Assembly (NCBI RefSeq): GCF_023091745.1
Contig: NC_068910.1
Coordinates: 131,953,170 to 132,017,169 of the forward strand
DNA: 64,000 nt
Reading direction: 5' to 3'
From: Budorcas taxicolor
Taxonomy: Eukaryota > Chordata > Mammalia > Artiodactyla > Bovidae
Part shown: in pieces, positions 25,301 to 37,300 of the stretch
How the letters are laid out: every line of letters starts with the position of its first letter
Position numbering within the stretch: position 1 is the stretch's first letter
Translations under genes and position numbers: made by a program
Notes under the pieces: generated by a model
The model's database searches: none
What the model saw: only the letters and a program-made list of their open reading frames with translations
What the model was told of the DNA's origin: nothing

Positions 25301-28300
25301 CCTCCTCCGTGTTCCCTTCCTCAGATCATTCTTCTCCTGCTCTGGTCCAGGCGGCCTCCCCTGCCCTGGCTAGGGCCATGTGTTCCTTCTGTCGCAGCAT
25401 ATGTTGAACCCACCCTCTCTGATTCTCCTGCTTAGACTGCATTAGAGCCTGGGCTCCTCTCTCTTTGTCTCTCTCTTTCCATCTGTTTCCTTCCATTCTT
25501 TTCTGTCTGTCCATCTGTTTGTGTGGCTGTCCATGCACTTCTCCCTCTGCCTCTCTCCCCCTACCTCCCTGGTCATTTCTTGTTTAACCATTAACTCTTA
25601 TTTTTTTTAAAGTTGCCGCAGCTTTTACCTAATACAGACTCAGCCTGATTACTCATCATCTTAACACCCACTTAGACACTTAGAGATAATTCTACCAACT
25701 AGAGTTGCTTAACCCCTCTTATTCTGTGTTAAGATGTCAGCTGAACACGTGCTCCTCAGATGTGGAAGCTGGGTGGTGTGGGGGCATTGCTGATAGAGGT
25801 GGTGGGGCTTTTTGTTTTGTGTCTGGAGGTTGTGTTCAGTGTATATTTAGCTGGCCCTCTGAGGAGTCTGTCCTGGGCTTGAGGAGCAGGGAATAGCAGC
25901 TTCTCAGAACTGCAGTGGCAGGAGAGACACCCAGGTAGGTGGTCTGGACCTGCCTGGGTCGGGGAGGCCGAGTCCTGGCTTCTGTCCACCTTCTCACAAA
26001 GACCAAGTGTATGGGATCTGCTCGCTCCCGTCCTGCTGTGATCTTGGCATCAAGGAGCTGGAGAAGTGGCTGAGCATGGTACAGGGTCAAGGTCTTAGGT
26101 AGGGAGAGGGCAACCTTTGTCCCAGGGTCCCCGAAGCCCATGGGGCCATCAAGGACTGGGGAGGAGTCCCTGGCGTTCTCTAGAGTAGGTGTGTGTGATG
26201 GTGGAGCTCCCCATGGCTGCCCGAAAGCTCCAGCTTCTCAAAGGGGAGCAGCTGTGAGCGAAGCCCTCCTTGGTCTGGGGTCCGTTTTCCCTTCAGGGTT
26301 TCCCCTGAGCTTCTATCTCTGGAAAGATGGAGGAGTCCCCCGGCAGGGTGGGTGCACAGTCTGGCTGTTGTTGCTGTCCCCTTGTACGGTTCAGAAGGGG
26401 CCTTGACGCCGAGGCAGGGGTGGGGTGCTAGTACTTTAACTCAGCTGGTGCTGGCACAGGCCAGGAGTGCCACTCCCCGCCCCAGGGCAGTAGTTCCAAC
26501 CTACTTTGAGTTCCTATCCTACTGAGAATCTCCTGGAAGCTGTGGGCTTTATCACTAGACACTGTGTGCATACATACACTGGAGGGAGCGTTTTCCCATG
26601 AGTCTCGGGCTACACAGACTGTTGAGGTCCACGGTGCACCCTAAGTTGATAGCATCTGCACCAAGCTTTCTGGAACAGCAGACGGGTGGGCTCCCATAAG
26701 CATCTTAATCACATGGCTCGTGGGCGTGCCCTGTGGCTGTGGGTGAGTGTGGCTTCAGGGCAGCCCTGCTGGCCTCACTTTGGCTGTTATCATCCCAGTG
26801 AAGCTTTGACAAGGTGCTGAGAGAAGGCTGATCCGCCTCTGCCTGGTAGGAACAGCCATCTTCTCTTGCCAGCAGGCGTTTCATAGCTCTGTTTGGACAG
26901 ACAGGGACCACTATCTGAATGAACTTCTGCGAAGTCCTGGCTGTCTCCCACTCTCCCATAGAGCTGTTTCCAAAAAGGAATTTCTAAGAAATAGCAAGCC
27001 TCCCAGGTCCTCTGTGTGTGACCGGTGGGGGGCTGGATTCACTGCCTCACTCAGGGGTTTTTCTGTCCTCACCACAGACCTCCCTCCCTCCCCAGCACAC
27101 ACGTGGCACACCCAGCTCATCATCTGCCCACAGGAGCATGCTCAAAGCAGGCAGATGTCACGGAATCTTGGATCCAGTTGCAGAACACTGAGGGCTCGTC
27201 TGATGACAAGGAGGCCACCTCTCCAGGGTTGGAGGGATAGAGGCTCAGCTGGTTTCTGGTACCCGGTCCTGGCTCTCACAGGCTTTGAGCGGCATTTCTC
27301 AGATGACTGTTTGAAAGCCAAGGGAATGCAGCTTCTGTCGTGTGGCTGGTCAGGAGGGGAGCGGAGGGATTTGTCCCCCCAAGCCCCCCACCCCCCCACA
27401 TTCCTGCTCCATGTGTGTCCTGCCCAAGGGGAGCAGAGAGCTGAGTCAGTTGTCCACAAGACAAAGGCTAGTTAAGTCCTTTATCCTGAAGGTCTTGGTC
27501 CGTCTAGAAAAGTGTCTCTAAGGAGAGAAGTCCAGCAACCAGGGGGCCACAGTTATGAGCACCCTGCCTTGGGGGGCTTCCCACCTGCATCCCAGAGAGG
27601 ATGATGAGGATTTAATGCACTCCCAAACCAGTTTAGATCATGAAATACCAAGCAGGTTACAAGCAGGCGTGATTAACTTGCTTATGCCATTGACAGTTTT
27701 AATGGCTGTGTGAATGTGTAAGTATCTTACATTGCCCGAGACTGGAGACCTTTATTCAAACTGATCAGGGAGACTTTCTGGAAGAGAATTTATTACAAGC
27801 ATGTGCCTCTGTTTTGAATAAGCCAGCTAGTTGTCTCGAACTTCCTCTCTCTTGTCCCTGAAGAAGCATCGTAGGTGTCAGTGGACCAGAGTGAGTGTCA
27901 TGTGGGGTGCGTTTTTAGGGCGCTTAGCAGTGCTGCCAGTGGGTGATGGCATGGCACACCCCAGTCATTTGCCCACAGGCTGCGTGCTTCCACTTTCAGG
28001 CACTATAGTCTCCAGGTAGGGGATGGGGCAGGTTCCTGATCCCCTCACTTCCTCTTTTCCTGGCTAAAATGAGTTTTCCCTTCTCTCTCCTTTTCCTCAG
28101 TCAATAGTGGCCTTTCTGAAGGATCCGAAAGGGCCCCCACTGTGGGAGGAAGATCCTGGAGCCAAAGATGTTGTCCACATTGACAATGAAAAGGTAATTT
28201 TTCCATGTCAATTCTGATGGGCTTTGGAAGCTTCCCCCCAACCAGGGTCCTCCAGCAGAGATGACTGAGGAACTGAGAAGTAGGGATACTGTGGAACCTC

Positions 28301-31300
28301 CAAGGGGCCAGGCCTTGACATTTGGTTTCCCTTCCGAGCTCCGAGATGGAAACAACAGGAGATTAGCTGCCTGGGACTTCTTCTGTTCTCCACTGCCTTA
28401 TATAATGTATTTTAACATGTGTACCTTTTCTTTATAGGGACATTTAAATGTTTCTTTCTCATTATGTAATGTGGTTGTTGCCTTTGTGTTTTTTGGCATT
28501 ATTTCTAAGGTGGATTTTGTGTTTGCTTTTTTTCTTGTTGTTGTTTAAAAATATTTGAGAGGTTTGGGTTGGATTTTCAGAGACTTGAGTCAGGTCTTTA
28601 CAATTCTGGGTCACTGTGTTAATTTTGAACAAGTTCAGTTTCTGGGTTTGGCTGGGGTGGAAGGGTGGTTCTGAAGTCTAGTCTGCATACAACCCTGAAC
28701 CTCTTCCCTTCGAAGCCTGCCCCACAAGACCTAAAGGTGCCTTTTTGTCCATGGGTACCTATGTTTTTATCATGTGCACATGTGACCTAAAGGTGCCTCT
28801 TTGTCCATGGGTGCCTGTGTGTTTATCATACACACACATGACCTAAAGGTGCCTCTTTGTCCACGGGTACCTATGTTTTTATTATGTGCACACGTGACCT
28901 AAAGGTGCCTCTTTGTCCATGGGTGCCTGTGTTTTTATCATGTGCACCCATGACCTAAAGGTGCCTTTTTGTCCATGGGTACCTATGTTTTTGGACTTCC
29001 CTGGTGGCTCAGATGGTAAAGCGTCTGTCTACAATGTGGGAGACCTGGGTTCGATCCCTGGGTTGGGAAGATCCTCTGGAGAAGGAAATGGCAATCCACT
29101 CCAGGACTATTGCCTGGAAAATCCCATGGACAGAGGAGCCTGGTAGGCTACAGTCCATGGGCTCGCAAAGAGTCGGACACGACTGAGCGATTTCACTCAC
29201 TCACTCACTCACCTATGTTTTTATTATGTGCATACATGACCTAAAGGTGCCTCTTTGTCCCTGAGTGCCTGTGTTTTTATCATGCACACACATGACCTAA
29301 AGGTGCCTTTTTGTCCATGGATACCTATGTTTTTATCATGTGCACACGTGACCTAAAGTTGCCTCTGTCCACAGGTACCTATGTTTTTATCATGTGCACA
29401 TGTGACCTAAAGGTGCTTCTGTCCATGGGTACCTATGTTTTTATCATGTGCACATGTGACCTAAAGGTGCCTCTTTGTCCATGGCTGCCCTGTGTTTTTA
29501 TCATGTGCACACATGACCTAAAGGTGCCTCTGTCCACGGGTGCCTATGTTTTTATCATGTGCGCATGTATGCCTTACTTGGTTGACTGCGCCTTCCCACT
29601 GGGATGGGCAAGAACTTCTTTGTCACATTTCAAATGGCCTGTGCAGCAAGCAGTGCTTTTTTGTAGATGGAGGGAGAATGTTCGTTTTATCTTGAGAAGA
29701 TAAAACGTACCTTTTATCTTCCTCTGACTCCCTTCCCTTTTCATTTAAAATCATTGACTCTTGATGCTTGTTATTAGCTCAGAAGGAAATGATGCCATTT
29801 ATACTTTCTGGAGGAGGGATCATGTGTGATCATCATGAGATAACCAAGTGGGCCTTTCAGATGAAGGGTGTTTTGAATTAAGGTGCTGGGCGTCAACATT
29901 TTTGGGATAGAAAGTGCCAGTGTCATCAGCTGGAAGAAGAAGGAGGAGGGGAGGAGGGCCCAGTGTCCGGAGGTGGTGGCTCCTGTGCCCATAGCCATGA
30001 AAAGACAGACAGCCTAAACCGATGGTTTCTCCTGGGAGGATTTTATGATAATATGTGTTTTTAAAGCCTCTCAGACAAGCGATTGCCTGCTGCCTCCTTC
30101 CCCCAAAATGTTCATGTCCTGAAACTCCTAAAATTGCTCTTCTGTAACTAGAAATATTAAGCAGAGATATCTTTTCCACGCCTGTAGGTAGTCCTATTAT
30201 TATACTGTGTACTATTTTCTCTCATGTAGAAATATTAACTGCTTTTGTGCTATAAAATCTACACATAAAATAACTGAAGTTCCAAACTCAAGTTTGAATT
30301 GCTGACTTCTGTTTGTAAACTTAAAGAGTTCCACACTTATTTGAAGGTAATTAAGCATCTTTGAATGTAATATGATCTTTGTTACTGTTCAGGGTATGAA
30401 ACCAAATTGCTGCAGGCTCAGAAAAACCTTTTCTTCTCAGATCTTTTTAACAGTTTTAGCTCTGGGGATTCCAGATCATTTTCAAAGCATCCTCCACTCC
30501 TAGTCAGGGTCAAAGATCTTGGTTACTGATTCTCTGCAAATGGGTGCCTCTACCCTCTAGCTATATAAATAAGAGTTAACATTATCAGAATTGATTATGT
30601 AATGTTTTAAATTCTCATAAAATATTTTAATCTTTTTTCTCTTACTGAAAAATTATAACTAATATACGTTCATTGTTGAAAATTTAAAAAAAACAGCTTA
30701 AGCATAAAGGAAAAAAAAATCACCCCATCCCTGCCTACTGAGAGGTACTCACTGCCAGTATTTTCTGTAGCCTTCAGGCTTTTAGTGTAATACACACATA
30801 AACATTACATTTTACATGCTGCTTTGTCACTTGCTTTCCCCCCTTACTTAATGTGACATGCGCATCTTATTGTGACATTAGATAATCCTCTATATTGTTT
30901 CTAATGCTGCGGTAGTATTCCATTGTGTAGGATGTACCATCATCTATTTACCTAATGCCTTGTTGCTGCCAGGAAGCCTGCATTTTGAAATTTCCTCTTA
31001 TTTTCTTCATTATTCAAGAGAGAAAAACCTCTAATTTTCTTCCATGGAAACTGGTTAGAGGAGCTTATTTTAATCAAAATGTGCTCTGTCATGGTGCTAC
31101 TCCACAGTCCTTGATAGATTTGCTTTTTCCCGAGCATCATTGACTGGTTGGAAGAAAAGTCTCCTGCCCTGCTTTGCGCTGAAGTCTCTCCATTAGCATT
31201 GTTGTGACCATTTGTCTTTCTACATTTATTATATTCATTTAACAAATGATTATATATTGCCTGATAACCAGCCAGGCACCGTTCTAGCGGTTTTACAAAT

Positions 31301-34300
31301 ACAAATGATCCACTTAGCTTGTAGCCTCCAGGGGATGGGTGCATCTCATCCGGATGCTCCTGTGTGCGCCATGGTCTTCTGGGCCCTGGATGGTTGGTGG
31401 CATGACAGGGCTGGGCTGGGGAAGGTTCATGGGGCTGGGTGAGCCTGGGTTGTGTGACGAGCAGATCCCCGCCTGGCCAAGTTGAGCCTCCATGAAAACA
31501 AGCACCCACCATAGCAGAGCCATAGATCATAGAACAAGAGACAGCCTCGTGGGGCCCAGTTGGCTCCTTGCAGTGTTTTCATTGTTGAGTGGGAGCTGAA
31601 AGTAAGGCTGGTAACCTGGTCCCAACTACCTTGTCCCGCCAGGTGGCCTTGGGAAAGCCATTTGTCCCCTCGGGCCCCCAGTTTCTCTGTCTGTAACCTG
31701 TGAGGTAGCTAGAATAGATGGTCTCTGAGGGCGTTTCAGCCCCTGACTTGCTAGGATCTGTACTGCACTCCATCCCCTGAGTCAGACCATGGGATTTCAG
31801 AAGTGCTTGCCGCACTCCACCCACAAGGGTCCCCAGGGTTGTTGCCTCTGTCCTGTGTTGTCTCTGACTTGTGATGTTCTGTGTGCCTCAGGACTTCCGT
31901 CGGCTCCTGAAGAAGGAAGAGAAGCCGATCCTGATGATGTTTTATGCTCCATGTGAGTGCCTTTCTCCTCTGCATTCAAGTTGGATGGTCAGACTCTGGG
32001 CGGGGCTGCTGTGGCTGTGAGGGGGACGGAACACTAGCCCCCGGCCTCCCTTTGGAACACCTAGGCCTGCCTAGTTGCTGTGCTCACCCCGTCTCTCTGC
32101 CTGCACCTCTCTTCTTTGTCTGTGCCTTTTCGTCTGGCCCTGCCCCTCCATCCACACGTTTTTCTCTCACCGCCGTTGGCATCCTTCTGTCCCCTTCCCC
32201 CGGCATCTGCTCCAGGTACCTCCGCCTTCCCTGCCCTCTGCCTCCTGTGGCCTGAAGCCCTTGGCTGGCAGCTGTGCAGCATGCTCTCTGTGGTTACTGC
32301 TGCTGACCATCCAGAGCCTGGCCGGCCTCGGGGCAGCCACACATCCAGCTGGGAGGGCTGAGTGATCAGGACCAGGGAGAAAGGGGCCCACTATTGGGGT
32401 TCAGTCTCTGTATGAGGCTAGAGGTCATGAGAACAGCAGAAGGATCACTGAGCTGGTGAGCAGAAGACCTGGGTTCTAATTCCAACTGTGTCATCAATGC
32501 CCTAGGTGACCTTGGTCAAGTCCTCACCGCTCTGTGCCTCAGTTTCCATTTCTGAGAGGGCAGAAAGGGGCTGGATCCGAGCTGTGGCTTTCACACTTTT
32601 GGACTGTATTTGTAGTATTAAGCATATTTTATAGTGCAGACCTGTACACCGTAAGTATATAAACTATATATAAGCTGCAAAATTTCACTAAACCAGACTG
32701 ACCCTTCCTTACTGCTTGCCATCCACTCTACCAGATGTGGAAGCCCTGATATTTTCTTTTTAATTGTTTTTTCCTACTGCTTCATAACCCTCTAATAAAG
32801 GGTCAGAAAATCACGGCCTGTGGACTGGCTGCCTTTTCTGTAGATTAATTTTTGTTGGAACTCAGCCACATCGCTTCATGTGGCTCTTCACAGCATGTTG
32901 TCTGTGGCTGCCTTCTAGCTGCAGCTGTGGAATGGAGCAGTTGTCCTCCAAGCCACAGATACTCCCCAATCTGGGCCACCTCTGAAGTCTGACTTGTCCC
33001 TACCCATGGATTGAAAAGCAAAGACCTAAAGGCCCGAGCAAGAGAGGTGTGTGTGATGGGAGGTGGGTGTGTCCAGACATGTCTGTAGCTTGAGTGGGTG
33101 GCATAGGGTTCTGTTTACTTTTTTTAAGTACAACAGGAAGTGGGATATATATATATTGTGTGTGTGTGTGTGTGTATATATATTTGAAATTTGTTTATTT
33201 TAATTGGAGGATAATTACAATACTGTGGTGGTTTTTGCCATACATCAGTATGGCACAGCCCTAGGTATACATGTGTCCCCTCCATCCTGAACCCCCTCCC
33301 ACCTCCCTCCCTACCCTATCTCCTGGATTGCTCGGCCCCCCACCTCACCCCAGGACTGTGCCTGCCGGTGGGAAGAGGCCCTGGAGTCGCACTTCCTATT
33401 GGATCTGGCTCTGCCCGGGTGGCCCGCACTGTAATCCCTGAGCTTTCTCTCTATTAACGCTCTCTGCTCGGTGTCACCCCTTTTTGTTTTTCCTTGTGTG
33501 CATGTGCTCCTTCTGCTGCTGCCAAGTCGCTTCAGTCGTGTCCGACTCTGTGCGACCCCACAGGCGGCAGCCCACCAGGCTCCCCCGTCTCTGGGATTCT
33601 CCAGGCAAGAACATTGGAGTGCATTGCCATTTCCTTCTCCAATGCACAAAAGTGAAAAGTGAAAGCGAAGTCGCTCAGTCGTGTCCGACTTTTAGCGACC
33701 TCATGGACTGCAGCGCACCAGGCTCCTCTGTCCATGGGATTCTCCAGGCAAGAACACTGGAGTGGGGTGCCATTACCTACTCCAGGGGATCTTCCTGACC
33801 CAGGTATCAAACCCAGGTCTCTTAGGTCTCCTGCATTGACAGGCAGGTTCTTTACCACTAGCACCACCTGGGAAGCCCTTTGTTTCTCCATGAAAGTGAA
33901 AGTCGCTCAGTTGTGTCTGACTCTTTGCAACCCCATGGTCTGTCCATGGAATTCTCCAGGCTAGAATACTGGAGTGGATAGCCTTTCCCTTCTCCAGGGG
34001 ATCTTAGGTCTCCTGCATTGTGGGCGGATTCTTTACCAGCTGAGCCACAGGGGAAGCCCAAGAATACTGGAGTGGGTAGCCTATCCCTTCTCCAGAGGAT
34101 CTTCCTGAACCAGGAATCGAACCGGGGTCTCCTGCATTGCAGGCAGATTCTTTACCAACTAAGCTATGAGGCCTGCCCAACTGTGAATTACTTCAGGAAT
34201 TATCCTGCTCGCACAGTTCCTGAGGATGGGCCTCTTTTGGTTCATCTTAGAACGCTTCCAGTCTCAACACATTGGCTAAATGAGACTAAAACAGTGACGT

Positions 34301-37300
34301 CAGTATGCAGTCCATGTCATGAGGCAGGTTCACGGTACAACTGGGCAGGCTTTAGTGTAGTGATCTAGGAGTCCCAGAGAGAGGTCCCCTGGCAATGTGC
34401 CCCTAAGTGCATGTGCCATCCTCTCCCCCTGACAGCACCTCCCCAGGCTGTCTGGTGGGGCAACCATCCTCATCACAGGAGGCAGGACTATGAGCAGAAT
34501 TATCTTCCTAGAGTAGAAAGCTAGGACAGAAGAAGCTAGGTTTCTTGTAGGTGTTACGGAATGATTAGTAGTGAGGAGGGAGTGAGGAAACTTGGAGCTG
34601 TTTACACTTGTGAGGGCCAGATTGGATGGCTTTCTGGGTCCCAGGTACCCCCAGATTCTGTGGGTGCTGTTGTGCTCTTATACTGATCCTGTCAAGCCCT
34701 TGTGGCCTTATAATTCAGCTTATTCCTGAGAGTCACCAGATCCCTCACTGGGAAGTCCTTCAGGACTCTGTTCCTTTGATCACAACTAGGGTGATTAGTC
34801 CATCCTAAAGGAGATCAGTCCTGGGTCTTCATTGGAAGGACTGATGCTAAAGCTGAAACTCCAGTACTTTGGCCACCTTATGCGAGGAGTTGACTCATTG
34901 GAAAAGACTCTGATGCTGGGAGGGATTGGGGGCAGGAGGAGAAGGGGACGACCCAGGATGAGATGGCTGGATGGCATCACCGACTCAATGGACATGAGTC
35001 TGAGTGAACTGTGTGAGTTGGTGATGGACAGGGAGGCCTGGCGTGCTGCGATTCATGGGGTCTCAGAGTCGGATACAACTGAGCGACTAAACTGAACTGA
35101 AGGGTGAATGAACCCAGATCCAGTGGGAACTTTTAGTTGTGACAAGAAATTTGTGTCCCCAGGACCTGCTGAAGTTATTCAGTAAATGCTTGTTGACTGA
35201 ACTGATGGGAAAATGAATGGGCTGGTGCTCTAAGCTTTGGGGTTTGAGAGTGGTCATTAGTCTTCTCTCTTTCCCTGCCTCCCAGTCATGTCAGCTGAAA
35301 GGTAAACTCAAATAAGGACCACCATACCTGCTCTATTTCTGGTAAAGTTCAAGTGGCAGCTGACCTGGCCCAGAGCTTCCTGTTACTCTTCCATTATCTC
35401 TCCCCTGCCAATAACCTCTTCACCTGGTACTGCTGATTTCCACCCTGGGGACAGCTGGCCGACTTACCATTCGTTTAGAGGTCACGGGGGATAATGTGAT
35501 TTGAGGTCACAGACAGGCAGAGCTGGGGGAGAGAGGCCACAGCTCTGAGGACAGGCAGTAAGTTCTAGACTGCAGAGTGTGCCCTAGTGGGTGTCTGATT
35601 GCCCCCCCTTCCGATCTCATCAAGTCACTGGCTAAAGAGAGGGTGAAGGGCTCAAGTGTGCCCCCATCATCCTTCCTGGGAAGTCGACTGACATCCCTGT
35701 TCCCGGTGGAAGTGTCTCCCCACCACGAACTGAGAGGCGGGCTCTTGGGCCCTGTGTTGGCAGAGCCTCCCCTCCTGGTGCTGGTCCTTGCCCCTGACCC
35801 CCCAACCCCGCCCCCAGGTGTTGGCTCTGCCCTCTGCCTTACAGATGGGGAAGCTGAGGCTCAGACTGCTCTCACCGCTAGCCCCAGGTCACCCAGCAGC
35901 AGTCCAGGGGAGACGCAGACCTGGGTCTCAGCCTCCCTGGAGCCGAGCCCCTTCCTCTGCTGCATGGCCTCCCATCCCTACCACGCGCATCCACCTCGTG
36001 GAGCTTGGACATCCCAGGGAGCTGGCACTGCCTCCTCGGTTTCCGTTCTCCGTGAATCCCCACAGTGGGAACAAAGCCCCCTGACAGGTGTCATATGCCT
36101 CCCTTCCCAGTGCTGGTGGGGACCACGCTGTGGTGGCAGCTGCTGGGGAAAGGGGCCGCTTGTCCTCTGCGGGCAGACACTGATGGACCGTGCTGTAGGC
36201 TGAGCTCGTTGCAGCTCCCATGTCCCCCTGAGTCTGAGCCTGAACTAATGGCATAAACTTGAGCCCAGATGTGTTGGCATGTCTGCGCGTCTGTCTGTCT
36301 GCTGGGCAGGAACGTCACAGAGGGGCTGTGGGCATTTTGAGAGTTTCACGTCAGAATATCCTGCACTGCATCTTATCTGGTAGATGCGGTACTGGGGAGA
36401 TTGGAGTGGTCCCCGGGGAGTTCTGAGCTGTTCACGGTCTCCAGTGTTTGTATCTGGCCCAGTGGGTGTGTGCTCCTCTCTGAGCCATGTTGCTCTGCCC
36501 ACGGCCTGCTGAGGCCTTAGCTAAACGTAGATCAGAGCTTGTCAGCCTGCTGCTGCGTGGCCCTGTCCCCACTGTGCTGTGTCGAGCTGACGTCCAGACT
36601 GACGTGGGCTTCCAGGTAGCTTTGGTGTCTGTGGCCTTCAGAAGCATCTCAGAGCCTGTTTTGCAGCAGAGCAGCTGTCAGGAAGAGTAACGGCCTTGTG
36701 TGTCAGAATTCCTCCTGACGGAGGAAACTGGGGCTCATGTTCTGTGGGGTCAGTGCCTGTATGTGGCACTGTGTGTAAATCAGAGTCTCTCTGAGGTAGT
36801 ACTGGGTGTTGGGGGCCCTGAGTCCCCCAGGTTTGGGGGCTTCACCACCCAGGAGAGGAGTGTGACCGTAATGGACCAGAGGGGATAGAGCCCGAGACGT
36901 CAGAGAGAATGAACGCCAGTATCAGTGCTGGAAGGGGCCTGAGGCCGTCTGCTCCAAGCTCCCTCGTTTGCCGGGAGGGGCAGTAGAGAGAGGAGGTGGC
37001 CTGTCAGGGTCATCGGGCAGGTCGACGGAAGAGGAGATCGGAGCGTTGGATCCTGGCCGGCGCTCGGCTGCCTCCTGTCGTGGCGTGATTACCTGTTAAT
37101 GAAGGAAAAGAGGCAAGAAGTCCCCAAAGCCACTGTGTGTGTGGTTGCACGTTTTCCCTCCTAATAGCATTTGCTCCAGGTTCATCTGCAGCCCCCGGCT
37201 GGGTAGCGAGGGGAGGCTTTCAGCTGTGCCTGAAGCAGGCGCTCCCCTGGCTCTCTGGATTCCTGTTGACCTCTTCACCTGCTCTCCGTTACTTAGTGCT

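Larger units (their letters stand above)
28194..31891 (+). other. PDIA5: PDIA5 intron 6
   Basis: 3.7 kb. Contains the 56-bp minisatellite with an inserted Bov-tA (28728-29570), about 1.1 kb of apparently unique sequence (29580-30640), an old antisense L1 (30655-31010) and a MIR (31600-31720). Confidence 0.92.

Noticed and set aside
28993..29065. tRNA gene
   Set aside because: tRNA-like head of a Bov-tA SINE; no complete cloverleaf and fused to the Bov-A body.
28728..29570. CRISPR-like array
   Set aside because: Repeats are contiguous minisatellite monomers without unique spacers, in an intron of a mammalian gene.
34832..35095. Intact reverse-transcriptase gene
   Set aside because: Only the C-terminal tail of a 5'-truncated BovB copy; the catalytic region is absent.
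35577..36203. 208-codon plus-strand open frame in intron 7
   Set aside because: GC-rich intronic sequence overlapping an antisense MIR; no domain and no splice context supporting an extra exon.
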